A stretch of DNA of 64,000 bases from NCBI RefSeq assembly GCF_902833225.1, contig NZ_CADFEI010000011.1, positions 124,001 through 188,000 of the forward strand, written 5' to 3'. The position numbers and the translations under genes were made by a program. The stretch comes from Burkholderia sp. BCC1644 (GTDB taxonomy: Bacteria; Pseudomonadota; Gammaproteobacteria; Burkholderiales; Burkholderiaceae). The notes beneath the pieces were generated by a model that was given only the letters and a program-made list of their open reading frames with translations, had not been told where the DNA came from and ran no database searches. Of the stretch, positions 42,230 to 51,212 are shown piece by piece; within the stretch, counting starts at the first letter, position 1, and each line of letters opens with the position of its first letter.

Positions 42230-43105
42230 ATGTCCGCCCCCGATTCGCACGCCACGCTGTCCCGCCCCGCCGTCGCCAAGTCGTGGCGCGGCCGCCTCGA
42301 ACTCGGCTTCGAGCGGCACGGCGCGCGCACGACGCTCGTGCACCGGCTGCATGACGGCCCGCTGCGCGTGCAGCGGCCGCTGTACCCGGAAGGCGACGCG
42401 ATCTGCCATGCGGTGATCGTCCATCCACCGGGCGGCGTCGCGGGCGGCGACCGGCTCGACATCGACATCGCGCTCGGCGACGGCACGCATGCGGTTTTGA
42501 CGACGCCCGGCGCAACCAAGTGGTACAAGTCGAACGGCCTCGACGCGACGCAGCGCATCGGCATCACGGTCGGCCGCGACGCGAAGCTCGACTGGCTGCC
42601 GCAGAACAACCTGTTCTTCGACGCATCGCATGCGTCGCTCGATTTCACGGTGACGCTCGGCGCGGACGCGAGCGCGATCGGCTGGGACGCGACGCAGCTC
42701 GGCCGGCAGGCGGCAGGCGAAACCTGGTCGGCAGGACGCATCGCGTCGACCTCGGCGCTCGTCGATGCCGACGGCCGGCCGCTTTGGACCGAACGCGCGC
42801 TGCTCGACGCGCACGATCCGCTGCGCGGCGCGCTGCAGGGCCTCGCCGGCTTTCCCGCATACGGCACGCTGTGGGCCGTCGGCGCCGCGTGCGACGCCGC
42901 GCTGGCCGAGTCGCTCGCAACGCGGATGCCGTTCGACGACACGCTGCGCGCGGGCGCGACCTGCGTGACACCGGGCGTCGTGCTCGTGCGCGCGCTGTCG
43001 ACATCGATGGAAGCGCTGCAGCGCCACTTCACCGACTGCTGGCTGCATCTGCGCCCGATCGTGCACGGCGTCGACGCACGGCCGCTGCGCCTCTGGCAAA
43101 CCTGA
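42230..43105 (+). CDS. ureD: Urease accessory protein UreD
   Basis: A 291-residue UreD/UreH protein, the scaffold that with UreF and UreG delivers nickel to the urease apoenzyme. Family blocks: HPPGGVAGGDRLDIDIALGDG, TTPGATKWYKS and LDWLPQNNLFFDASHA. It may be cotranscribed with urtE through the 12-bp repeat region. The structural genes start 236 bp further on behind their own promoter. Confidence 0.95.
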   Translation: MSAPDSHATLSRPAVAKSWRGRLELGFERHGARTTLVHRLHDGPLRVQRPLYPEGDAICHAVIVHPPGGVAGGDRLDIDIALGDGTHAVLTTPGATKWYKSNGLDATQRIGITVGRDAKLDWLPQNNLFFDASHASLDFTVTLGADASAIGWDATQLGRQAAGETWSAGRIASTSALVDADGRPLWTERALLDAHDPLRGALQGLAGFPAYGTLWAVGAACDAALAESLATRMPFDDTLRAGATCVTPGVVLVRALSTSMEALQRHFTDCWLHLRPIVHGVDARPLRLWQT

Positions 43106-43210
43106 GCGCGTTCGCGCCGCGCACCGTTTCGGCGCAGCACTGCATCAAACGCTGCACGTTACCCATGCACGGCGCACCACGAACGCGCATCGCGCACCAT
43201 GCGACAGGCA

Positions 43211-43226
43211 TGGCACGCGCCTTGCT
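43211..43226 (+). promoter_or_regulatory. Sigma-54 promoter upstream of ureA
   Basis: TGGCAC (43211-43216), five bases, then TTGCT (43222-43226) matches the RpoN -24/-12 consensus exactly. It lies about 115 bp upstream of ureA. Together with the urtA promoter it puts urea uptake and urease under probable common nitrogen control. Confidence 0.75.
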
Positions 43227-43341
43227 CCTTACATAAGCGATACACGACGCACGCAAAACAGCGCGATGCTACGATGACCCGCGCGTTCGCCCGGTTGCGT
43301 GCGCGCCGATAAAAATTACGTTTTCCTGAACGTCTGCCTTC

Positions 43342-43644
43342 ATGAAACTGACTCCCCGAGAGAAGGACAAGCTGCTGATCTTCACGGCGGCGCTGCTGGC
43401 CGAGCGCCGTCGCGCACGCGGCCTGAAGCTCAACTATCCGGAGGCGGTCGCCTTCATCACCGCCGCGCTGATGGAAGCCGCGCGCGACGGCAAGACGGTC
43501 GCCGAGGTGATGCACTACGGCACGACGCTGCTCACGCGCGACGACGTGATGGACGGCGTGCCGGAGATGATTCCGGACATCCAGGTCGAAGCGACCTTCC
43601 CCGACGGCACGAAGCTCGTGACCGTCCATCACCCGATTCCGTGA
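43342..43644 (+). CDS. ureA: Urease gamma subunit
   Basis: A 100-residue gamma subunit starting [39 protein letters not shown], the standard family sequence, and containing the [27 protein letters not shown] end. It is part of the (UreABC)3 enzyme that hydrolyses urea to ammonia and carbamate. ureB starts nine bases after the stop. Confidence 0.97.
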
Positions 43645-43652
43645 GGCCCCGC

Positions 43653-43958
43653 ATGATCCCCGGCGAAATCCTCACCGACGACGGCGAACACGAACTGAAC
43701 GCGGGACGCGAAACGCTCGCGCTCGTCGTCGCGAACACCGGCGACCGCCCGGTGCAGGTCGGCTCGCACTACCACTTCTTCGAAGTCAACGACGCACTGT
43801 CGTTCGACCGTGCGGCCGCGCGCGGCTTCCGGCTCAACATCGCGGCCGGCACGGCCGTGCGCTTCGAGCCGGGCCAGACGCGCACCGTCGAACTGGTCGC
43901 ACTCGCAGGCGATCGCGCCGTCTACGGTTTTCAGGGCAAGGTGATGGGGCCGCTGTAA
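43653..43958 (+). CDS. ureB: Urease beta subunit
   Basis: A 101-residue beta subunit, MIPGEILTDDGEHELNAGRE at the start and QVGSHYHFFEVNDALSFDRAAARGFRLNIAAGTAVRFEPG in the middle. The separate gamma and beta genes are the normal proteobacterial layout. Confidence 0.97.
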   Translation: MIPGEILTDDGEHELNAGRETLALVVANTGDRPVQVGSHYHFFEVNDALSFDRAAARGFRLNIAAGTAVRFEPGQTRTVELVALAGDRAVYGFQGKVMGPL

Positions 43959-43989
43959 GCCGCGCCCCGCTCTTCAGGAACAGCACGAC

Positions 43990-45696
43990 ATGACACTACG
44001 CTTGAGCCGCCGCGCGTACGCGGAAATGTTCGGGCCGACGACGGGCGACCGCGTCCGGCTCGCCGATACCGAACTGCTGATCGAAATCGAACGCGACTTC
44101 ACCACCTACGGCGAGGAAGTGAAATTCGGCGGCGGGAAAGTGATCCGCGACGGGATGGGCCAGTCGCAGCGCGTGGCGGCCGAGGTGCCCGACACGGTCA
44201 TCACGAACGCGGTGATCCTCGATCACTGGGGCATCGTGAAGGCCGACATCGCAATCAAGCACGGCCGCATCGCCGCGATCGGCAAGGCCGGCAACCCCGA
44301 CATTCAACCCGGTGTGACGATCGCGATCGGCGCCGCGACCGAAGTGATCGCCGGCGAAGGGCTGATCGTGACGGCCGGCGGCATCGACACGCACATCCAC
44401 TTCATCAGCCCGCAGCAGATCGACGAGGCGCTCGCATCGGGCGTCACGACGATGCTCGGCGGCGGCACCGGGCCGGCCACCGGCACCAACGCGACGACCT
44501 GCACGCCGGGCCCGTGGCACATGGAGCGGATGCTGCAGGCCGCCGACGGCTGGCCGATCAACCTCGGCTTTCTCGGCAAGGGCAACGCTAGCCTGCCGGA
44601 ACCGCTCGTCGAGCAGATCGCGGCCGGCGCGATCGGGCTGAAGCTGCACGAGGACTGGGGCACGACGCCCGCGGCGATCGACAACTGCCTGTCGGTCGCC
44701 GACGACACCGACACGCAGGTCGCGATCCACACCGATACGCTGAACGAAGGCGGCTTCGTCGAATCGACCGTCGCCGCATTCAAGGGCCGCACGATCCACA
44801 CGTACCACACCGAAGGCGCGGGCGGCGGCCATGCGCCCGACATCCTGAAGGTGTGCGGCGAGTCGAACGTGCTGCCGTCGTCGACCAACCCGACGCGCCC
44901 GTACACGATCAACACGCTCGACGAGCATCTCGACATGCTGATGGTGTGCCATCACCTCGATCCGTCGATCGCCGAGGATCTCGCGTTCGCCGAATCGCGG
45001 ATCCGCCGCGAGACGATCGCGGCCGAGGACATCCTGCACGATCTCGGCGCGCTGTCGATGCTGTCGTCCGATTCGCAGGCGATGGGCCGCGTCGGCGAAG
45101 TGATCATCCGCACGTGGCAGACCGCGCACAAGATGAAGGTGCAGCGCGGCGCGCTGCCGGAAGACACCACACGCAACGACAACTTCCGCGCGAAGCGCTA
45201 CGTCGCGAAGTACACGATCAATCCGGCGATCACGCACGGCATCGCGCACGAAGTCGGCTCGATCGAACCCGGCAAATGGGCCGACCTCGTGCTGTGGGAA
45301 CCGGCGTTCTTCGGGATCAAGCCGTCGATGATCCTGAAGGGCGGGATGATCGCGATGGCGCAGATGGGCGACCCGAATGCGTCGATCCCGACGCCGCAGC
45401 CGGTCCACTATCGCGAGATGTTCGCGACGCGCGGCGGTGCGCTCGCCCGCACGTCGCTGACCTTCGTGTCGCAGATGGCGGCCGATGCGGGCATCGCGCA
45501 ACGCTACGGCCTCGCGAAGCAGGTCGTGCCCGTGCGCAACTGCCGCAACGTGACGAAGGCCGACATGATCCACAACGCGTGGCGCCCGTCGATCAGCGTC
45601 GATCCCGAAACCTACGACGTGATCGCCGACGGCCAGTTGCTCACCTGCGAGCCGGCGACGGTGCTGCCGATGGCGCAGCGCTATTTCCTGTTCTGA
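43990..45696 (+). CDS. ureC: Urease alpha (catalytic) subunit
   Basis: A 568-residue amidohydrolase with the dinickel site. Ligands are in THIHF (His135, His137), GLKLHEDWG (Lys218, carbamylated), and His247 and His273 in AIHTDT and TYHTEG, with Asp361 in LSSDSQAMGR. The mobile flap has MVCHHLD (Cys320, His321, His322). All key residues are present, so active urease is expected once UreDEFG load nickel. Confidence 0.98.
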   Translation: MTLRLSRRAYAEMFGPTTGDRVRLADTELLIEIERDFTTYGEEVKFGGGKVIRDGMGQSQRVAAEVPDTVITNAVILDHWGIVKADIAIKHGRIAAIGKAGNPDIQPGVTIAIGAATEVIAGEGLIVTAGGIDTHIHFISPQQIDEALASGVTTMLGGGTGPATGTNATTCTPGPWHMERMLQAADGWPINLGFLGKGNASLPEPLVEQIAAGAIGLKLHEDWGTTPAAIDNCLSVADDTDTQVAIHTDTLNEGGFVESTVAAFKGRTIHTYHTEGAGGGHAPDILKVCGESNVLPSSTNPTRPYTINTLDEHLDMLMVCHHLDPSIAEDLAFAESRIRRETIAAEDILHDLGALSMLSSDSQAMGRVGEVIIRTWQTAHKMKVQRGALPEDTTRNDNFRAKRYVAKYTINPAITHGIAHEVGSIEPGKWADLVLWEPAFFGIKPSMILKGGMIAMAQMGDPNASIPTPQPVHYREMFATRGGALARTSLTFVSQMAADAGIAQRYGLAKQVVPVRNCRNVTKADMIHNAWRPSISVDPETYDVIADGQLLTCEPATVLPMAQRYFLF

Positions 45697-45714
45697 TTTC
45701 CGGTTCCCCGTTTC

Positions 45715-46338
45715 ATGCGCACCCTCGACAAACGTATTGCCCCGAACGTGAAACTCGCCGCGTCGCTCGTCGCACGCGCGCCGACACTCACGCTCGCCTA
45801 TGAAGCCCGCTGCAAGAGCCGCCTCGCGGCGACGCTCGACACCGGCGAGGAAGTCGCGGTCCTGCTGCCGCGCGGCACGATCCTGCGCGACGGCGACGTG
45901 CTCGTCGCCGACGACGGCGCGCTCGTGCGCATCGCCGCGGCGCCCGAAACCGTGCTGCTCGTGCGCGCGGCCGAGCCGCTCACGCTGATGCGCGCCGCGT
46001 ATCACCTCGGCAACCGTCACACGCCGGTCGAGATCGGCGACGGTTACCTGAAGCTCGAAGCCGACCCGGTGCTCGCCGACATGCTGCGCCGACTCGGCAC
46101 GCAGGTCGAGGAAGCGCACGCGCCGTTCCAGCCGGAAGCCGGCGCGTACGGTGGCGGCCACAAGCATGGACACGATGCGACGTTCGCAGAGGATTACGCC
46201 CTCGCGCAGCAGGTATTCGGCGAACATCACGGGCACTCGCACGATCACGATCACGATCACGATCACGATCACGATCACGATCACGATCATCAGCATGGTC
46301 CCGGATGCACGCACGGCCACGGCCATGACCACCACTGA
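45715..46338 (+). CDS. ureE: Urease accessory metallochaperone UreE
   Basis: A 207-residue UreE. The N-terminal domain (TCS-type RLAATLDTGEEVAVLLPRGTILRDGDVL) and the metal-binding domain (AYHLGNRHTPVEIGDGYLKL) are followed by an unusually long tail of alternating His and Asp that binds nickel. The tail is encoded by a near-perfect GATCAC array (46243-46290). The 3' end overlaps ureF by 14 bases. Confidence 0.95.
   Translation: MRTLDKRIAPNVKLAASLVARAPTLTLAYEARCKSRLAATLDTGEEVAVLLPRGTILRDGDVLVADDGALVRIAAAPETVLLVRAAEPLTLMRAAYHLGNRHTPVEIGDGYLKLEADPVLADMLRRLGTQVEEAHAPFQPEAGAYGGGHKHGHDATFAEDYALAQQVFGEHHGHSHDHDHDHDHDHDHDHDHQHGPGCTHGHGHDHH
46243..46290 (+). repeat. Hexanucleotide repeat (GATCAC) inside ureE
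   Basis: Seven exact GATCAC units and one GATCAT run without interruption and encode alternating Asp and His. Because the unit is six bases, slippage changes tail length without shifting the frame. Each unit overlap also contains the Dam-like GATC sequence. Confidence 0.9.
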
Positions 46339-47005
46339 ACTCGTCGCGCTGCTGCACCTCGCGTCGCCGGCGCTGCCGATCGGCGCGTACAGCTATTCGC
46401 AGGGCCTCGAAGCCGCGCTCGACGCGAACCTCATTCACGACGCCGATTCCGCACGCGACTGGATCGCCAGCGGCCTGACCGACGTGCTCGCGCACGGCGA
46501 GTTGCCGTTTCTCGCGCACCAGCTCGCACGCTGGCATGCGCACGACGCGCCCGCGCTTGCCGCCGAAAACACGTGGTTCGTCGCGAGCCGCGAATCGGCG
46601 GAACTGCGCCGCGAAACCGAACAGATGGGCTGGTCGCTCGCGCAGCTGTGCGCGTCGCTCGAATGGGGCGATGCCGCGCGCCGCGCGACGCTCGCGTCGC
46701 TGTCGCCGATCGCGCTGCCGACCGCGTTCGCCTACGCGGCCGCGATGCACGACGCCGGCGCCGACGCGACGCTCGCCGCGTACGCATTCGGCTGGGTCGA
46801 GAACCAGACGTCCGCCGCGCTGAAGGCCGTGCCGCTCGGCCAGCTCGCCGGGCAACGCATCATCGTCGCGCTGCGCGGCGCGATCGACGCAGCCGTGCGC
46901 CGTGCGCTCGCGACGCCGCCCGACGCCGTCAACACGTTCGCGCCGCAGCTCGGCATCCTGTCCGCGCGGCACGAAACCCAGTACTCGCGGTTGTTCCGCT
47001 CCTGA
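46325..47005 (+). CDS. ureF: Urease accessory protein UreF
   Basis: A 226-residue all-helical UreF: LLHLASPALPIGAYSYSQGLEAAL at the N-terminus and FAPQLGILSARHETQYSRLFRS at the end are conserved. It bridges UreD and UreG and gates UreG GTPase activity. Start at 46325 (MTTTELVALL), overlapping the end of ureE; longer frames upstream cross the repeat. Confidence 0.95.
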   Translation: MTTTELVALLHLASPALPIGAYSYSQGLEAALDANLIHDADSARDWIASGLTDVLAHGELPFLAHQLARWHAHDAPALAAENTWFVASRESAELRRETEQMGWSLAQLCASLEWGDAARRATLASLSPIALPTAFAYAAAMHDAGADATLAAYAFGWVENQTSAALKAVPLGQLAGQRIIVALRGAIDAAVRRALATPPDAVNTFAPQLGILSARHETQYSRLFRS

Positions 47006-47022
47006 ACCCGACGCTACCCGCC

Positions 47023-47670
47023 ATGAACGCACCTGCTCCCTCCTCCGCCCGCCGCACGAAGAAACTGCCGCCGCTGCGCGTCGGCATCGGCGGCCCTGTG
47101 GGCTCCGGCAAGACCACGCTGCTCGAAATGCTGTGCAAGGCGATGCGCGACAAGTACGACCTCGTCGCGATCACGAACGACATCTATACGAAGGAAGACC
47201 AGCGGCTGCTGACGGTGGCTGGCGCGCTGCCCGAGGAACGCATCATGGGCGTCGAGACGGGCGGCTGCCCGCACACGGCGATTCGGGAAGATGCGTCGAT
47301 CAACCTCGAAGCCGTCGACCGGATGCTGTCGCGCTTTCCGGACGCCGACATCGTGTTCATCGAATCGGGCGGCGACAATCTCGCGGCAACCTTCAGCCCC
47401 GAGTTGTCGGACCTGACGATCTACGTGATCGACGTCGCCGGCGGCGAGAAGATTCCACGCAAGGGCGGCCCCGGCATCACGAAGTCCGACCTGCTCGTGA
47501 TCAACAAGACCGACCTCGCGCCGCTGGTCGGCGCAAACCTCGACGTGATGGCGTCCGACACGCGGAAGATGCGCGGCGAACGGCCTTACGTGATGACGAA
47601 CCTGAAGGCGCTCGAAGGCGTCGCGGACGTGATCGCGTTCATCGAGAAGAAGGGATTGCTGACGGTCTGA
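47023..47670 (+). CDS. ureG: Urease accessory GTPase UreG
   Basis: A 215-residue SIMIBI GTPase. Walker A GGPVGSGKTTLLE (about residues 23-35), the nickel-binding GGCPHTAIRED segment, ESGGDNL, and the NKTD guanine motif are intact. It hydrolyses GTP to drive nickel transfer. It is the last gene of the operon. Confidence 0.97.
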   Translation: MNAPAPSSARRTKKLPPLRVGIGGPVGSGKTTLLEMLCKAMRDKYDLVAITNDIYTKEDQRLLTVAGALPEERIMGVETGGCPHTAIREDASINLEAVDRMLSRFPDADIVFIESGGDNLAATFSPELSDLTIYVIDVAGGEKIPRKGGPGITKSDLLVINKTDLAPLVGANLDVMASDTRKMRGERPYVMTNLKALEGVADVIAFIEKKGLLTV

Positions 47671-47673
47671 GCT

Positions 47674-47703
47674 GCGTTGCGGCGGCGCATGTCGCCGCAA
47701 CGC
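47674..47703. terminator. Stem-loop between convergent ureG and waaA
   Basis: GCGTTGCGGCG (47674-47684) is the exact reverse complement of CGCCGCAACGC (47693-47703), with an 8-base loop. It has no T run, so it may act as a weak or factor-assisted terminator or as a transcript-end stabiliser for both genes. Confidence 0.55.
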
Positions 47704-47733
47704 GTACGCGGGCGGCCTTGCGCCGCCCGTCGT

Positions 47734-49095
47734 CTATTCGTCGTCGGAAGCCGCGCCCGGCGCGCCCTGCAGCATGCGCTCGCCGCGTTCGGCGGGCGGC
47801 AGCAGCGCCGCGAGCACGTCGACCGTACGCGCGGTCGCGCCGCGGTGACGCGATGCGAAGGCCGCGCCGGCCGCACCCATCGCGATACGCCGCGCCTTGT
47901 CGGCAAACAGCGCGTCGAGCACGTGCGCGAGATCGAGCGGATCCGCGACCTGCATCGCCGCACCGGCCGCGACCGCGTCGGCGGTCGCCTGCGTGAAATT
48001 GAACACGTGCGGCCCGATCAGCACCGGCACGCCGACCGCGCACGCTTCGATCAGGTTCTGGCCGCCGAGCGGCAGCAGGCTGCCACCGATGAACGCGATA
48101 TCGGCGGCCGCGTAATACGCGCCGAGCTCGCCCATCGAATCGCCGAGCAGGACCGTCACGTCGCCCGGCAACGGCTCGGCAGCCGTCTGGCCGGCCGCGA
48201 GTGCAGCCGCGTCGGCCGCCCAGACGGAACGGCGCACGCACTTGAGCCCGCTGCGCGCGACGAGCGCCTCGACCTCCGCGAAACGCTGCGGATGACGCGG
48301 CACGAGCACCAGCAGCGCGTCGGGCGTATGCATCTCCGCGAACGCCTGCAGCACCAGCGCTTCTTCGTTCTCACGCGTGCTGGCGGCCACCCACACGGGC
48401 CGCGCGCCGATCGCATCGCGCCACGCATGGCCACGCGCCGCGAGTTCCGGCGGCGTCGTCATGTCGAACTTCAGGTTGCCGAGCACGCTCACGTTGCGCG
48501 CGCCGAGCGACGTCAGCCGCTCCGCATCGGCCGGGCTCTGCGCAAGCACGCGCGAGAAACCGCCGAACACGTCGCGCGTCGCCGCGCCGAACTTCGCCGC
48601 GCGCCGGAACGAACGCGCGGACATCCGCGCATTGGTCAGCACGAGCGGCACGTCCGCGCGACGGCACTCGTCGATCAGCGTCGGCCACACCTCGGTTTCC
48701 ATCACGAGGCCGAGCGTCGGCCGCCACGCGTGCAGGAAGCGCCGCACCGCGCCCGGCATGTCGTACGGCAGGTAGCAGCGCAGCACGCGATCGCCGAAGA
48801 TCTGTTCGCCGGTCGCGCGGCCGCTCGGCGTCATGTGCGTGAGCAGGATGCGCGCATCGGGGCGCGCGTGCATCAGCGCGTCGATCAGCGGCTGCGCGGC
48901 GCGCGTCTCGCCGACCGACACGGCGTGCACCCAGATCAGCGGCGCGCGGTCGTCGCGCGAGCGGCCCGTCACATGACCGAAGCGCTCGCCGATATGTTCG
49001 CGATAGCCGCGCTCCTTGCGCGAGCGCAGGTAGAGCCGGATAACCGCGGCAGGCGCGACGAGCCACCACAGCGCGCGATAGATCACCCTCAGCAT
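47734..49095 (-). CDS. waaA: 3-deoxy-D-manno-octulosonic acid transferase
   Basis: A 453-residue Kdo transferase that attaches Kdo to lipid IVA, anchored to the inner membrane by its N-terminal segment (MLRVIYRALWWLVAPAAVIRLYL). Family features: GERFGHV, IWVHAVSVGETRAAQPLIDAL, ETEVWPTLI, and GGSLLPLGGQNLIEACAVGVPVLIGPH near residue 340. It is followed on the same strand by nothing, and preceded by kdoO and waaC, forming an inner-core block. Confidence 0.95.
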   Translation of the reverse strand: MLRVIYRALWWLVAPAAVIRLYLRSRKERGYREHIGERFGHVTGRSRDDRAPLIWVHAVSVGETRAAQPLIDALMHARPDARILLTHMTPSGRATGEQIFGDRVLRCYLPYDMPGAVRRFLHAWRPTLGLVMETEVWPTLIDECRRADVPLVLTNARMSARSFRRAAKFGAATRDVFGGFSRVLAQSPADAERLTSLGARNVSVLGNLKFDMTTPPELAARGHAWRDAIGARPVWVAASTRENEEALVLQAFAEMHTPDALLVLVPRHPQRFAEVEALVARSGLKCVRRSVWAADAAALAAGQTAAEPLPGDVTVLLGDSMGELGAYYAAADIAFIGGSLLPLGGQNLIEACAVGVPVLIGPHVFNFTQATADAVAAGAAMQVADPLDLAHVLDALFADKARRIAMGAAGAAFASRHRGATARTVDVLAALLPPAERGERMLQGAPGAASDDE

Positions 49096-49132
49096 GCGGC
49101 GGCCCCCGTATTGCGTCGAAGCAGGTGCGCGC

Positions 49133-50017
49133 TCAAACCAGCGCCCTGCCCTTCAGGCGTTCGAGAATGCCGAGCGGCGCGCATTCGCGGCGGACCATCG
49201 CGTCGACCGGCAGGAAGAACGTCTGTTCGAGCATGAACTGGCCGGACATCACAGCGTGCGAAGTCTGATCCGAGAAACATATCCACACGCAACCCGGCGG
49301 AAACGGCATCGTCTGCTGCGGGCTCGTCTTCTGGTAGTCGAGATCGGCCTTCATGCTGTCGTGCAGGTTCAGCATCAGGTGGTCGTACGCGCTGCGCGGC
49401 GACTTCGTCACGTGCAGCAGGTTCAGCAGCCACGCGGCACCCGGCAGTTGCGGCTTGATCGACGGCAGGAAGCGCTTCGCGACGTCCTCGAACGGCTCGC
49501 CGACGCGCCATACGCGCGGCACGCCGGCCGGGTTCACGTTCGTGAACACGCGCAGGATGCGCTCGCCGTAGTTCGGCCGCGAAGGAAACGCGTCGACGTG
49601 CAGCCGGCTGTCGTCCTTGCGCCATGATGTCTGGCGCGTCTCGACCTGCATCAGCCGCAGGCTGGTCGGCGCGACGCGCAGCTTGCCGCGGTATTCGGGA
49701 AAGAGGCCGTCGACGAGCGTGCCGGCCTGCTGCTGGAAGCGCGCGACGAGCGCGCGCACGGCCGACTGCGTGACGCTGTCGCCGAGCACGCCGGCGAGCG
49801 CGCCGCCGTTCGGCGCGAGGCTGATGTTCTTGCGCTTCGGATCGGCGAGCGCCGGATCGAGCAGCGCTTCCTCGCCGCCCTCGATCGCGAAGCGCAGATG
49901 CGGGAAATACAGCACCTTGCCTTCCTCGACGGCGGCCAGCAACTGCTCGCGCGGCGCCGACAGGTTGTGTCCGCTCCAGTCGGCGGACGGGACTTCGATG
50001 ATCTGGGATTCGCTCAT
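49133..50017 (-). CDS. kdoO: Kdo 3-hydroxylase KdoO
   Basis: A 294-residue Fe(II)/2-oxoglutarate-dependent dioxygenase that converts the outer Kdo to Ko in Kdo2-lipid A, as described for Burkholderia and Yersinia enzymes. The iron ligands are visible as HVDAFPSRP (His and Asp of the HxD motif, about residue 140) and a distal His, probably in DQTSHAVMSGQF. Arg in SRLHVD or NYGERILRVF may bind 2-oxoglutarate. It lies 37 bp upstream of waaA and 24 bp after waaC on the same strand, which strongly supports the assignment. Confidence 0.88.
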   Translation of the reverse strand: MSESQIIEVPSADWSGHNLSAPREQLLAAVEEGKVLYFPHLRFAIEGGEEALLDPALADPKRKNISLAPNGGALAGVLGDSVTQSAVRALVARFQQQAGTLVDGLFPEYRGKLRVAPTSLRLMQVETRQTSWRKDDSRLHVDAFPSRPNYGERILRVFTNVNPAGVPRVWRVGEPFEDVAKRFLPSIKPQLPGAAWLLNLLHVTKSPRSAYDHLMLNLHDSMKADLDYQKTSPQQTMPFPPGCVWICFSDQTSHAVMSGQFMLEQTFFLPVDAMVRRECAPLGILERLKGRALV

Positions 50018-50041
50018 GATCGGTTCGCGGATGTGACAGCG

Positions 50042-51037
50042 TTACAGGAGACCGAAGCCCGCGAGCGCCGACTTCACCTGCGCGATCGACGGGGGCTGCC
50101 CCGCCGTGCCGAGATTGACGACGTTCGGCGACCAGTAGCCGCCGGTGCGCCAGGCCGTCGCGAAATTGTACAGTTCGACCGTCGGACGCTTCAGCGCGGC
50201 CGCGATGTGAACCAGACCTGTATCAACCCCGACGGTCGCGGCCGCGCCGTCGATCAGCCCGACCACGGCCGGCAGCGACAGCTTCGGCGGCACGATCGCC
50301 GCATCGCCGAATTCCTTCGCGAGCCGCTCGCTGGTCGCGCGCTCCGCGTCGTTGCCCCACGGCAGCACGAGCGACGCGCCGCGCCGCACGAGCGCCTGGC
50401 CGAGCTCGATCCACGCGGCGTCCGGCCACTGCTTGTCGGCGCGCGACGTCGCATGGACGAACACCACGTACGGCACCGGCAGGTTCAGGCCGAGCGCGGC
50501 CACCGCGAGCGCCGCCGCACGCGTGTCGAGGCCGAAGTCGACCGGATCGGCCGGCGTCGGCGCCGGGTCGTCCAGCGCGGCCGCGACCAGTTGCCGCGAG
50601 CGCTCGACGACGTGCGTGCGCGGCTCGATCGGCACGCGCTTGCGATAGAAGAAGCGCACCGGCCATTCATAGCCGGCGCCGTCGGTACGGTTGCCGAGCC
50701 CGACGAGCGGGCCGCGCGCCCAGCTCGCGACCCAGGCCGTCTTGATCAGGCCCTGGCAGTCGATCACGAGATCGTACTGCTCGGCCGCGAGGCGCCTGCG
50801 GAATGCGCGGATCTCGCGCCACGTGGCACCCGAGAACGGCCTCTTGCGCCAGCGGCGCAGCGAGAACGGCAGCACGTTGCGCACGCCGTCGACGAGCCGC
50901 ACGAGGTCGACGAAGCTTTCCTCGACGAGCCAGTCGATCTGCGCATCGGGGTGGCGGCGCCGGATATCGGCGATCACCGGCATGTTGTGCACGACGTCGC
51001 CCAGCGACGACACGCGCACGATCAGGATCTTTTGCAC
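50042..51037 (-). CDS. waaC: Lipopolysaccharide heptosyltransferase I
   Basis: A 331-residue GT9 enzyme adding the first L-glycero-D-manno-heptose to Kdo. ILIVRVSSLGDVVHNMPVIADIRRRHP at the N-terminus and DTGLVHIAAALKRPTVELY near residue 270 are diagnostic. Start at GTG 51037 (VQKILIVRV) rather than the longer frame, which runs through the upstream terminator side. It forms an inner-core operon with kdoO and waaA. Confidence 0.95.
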   Translation of the reverse strand: MQKILIVRVSSLGDVVHNMPVIADIRRRHPDAQIDWLVEESFVDLVRLVDGVRNVLPFSLRRWRKRPFSGATWREIRAFRRRLAAEQYDLVIDCQGLIKTAWVASWARGPLVGLGNRTDGAGYEWPVRFFYRKRVPIEPRTHVVERSRQLVAAALDDPAPTPADPVDFGLDTRAAALAVAALGLNLPVPYVVFVHATSRADKQWPDAAWIELGQALVRRGASLVLPWGNDAERATSERLAKEFGDAAIVPPKLSLPAVVGLIDGAAATVGVDTGLVHIAAALKRPTVELYNFATAWRTGGYWSPNVVNLGTAGQPPSIAQVKSALAGFGLL

Positions 51038-51113
51038 GCTGAAAAAACGCCGGCTGGCAGCCGGCGACAAGCATAAAGGGGGGATTTTATCCCGCCCGGG
51101 GGTCCAGACAGAC

Positions 51114-51150
51114 AAAAAGCGGCCGCACGCCTTTGGCGTGCGCCGCTTTT
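51114..51150. terminator. Bidirectional intrinsic terminator
   Basis: A long stem (AAAAGCGGC and the following GCACGCC pairing with GGCGTGC and GCCGCTTTT, with one unpaired base) around a TTT loop. It lies after the phosphomannomutase gene on the minus strand and just upstream of waaC, so it mainly insulates the two units. Confidence 0.85.
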
Positions 51151-51212
51151 CGGGGATGGCGCGACGATTGGATCGACCCTCGCGCCGTTGGCGGCCCGCG
51201 GGCCGCCAACAC

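Noticed and set aside
43996..46335. 779-codon open frame opposite ureC-ureE
   Set aside because: Third-position GC bias of the urease genes removes stops from the opposite strand. There is no ribosome site and no domain.
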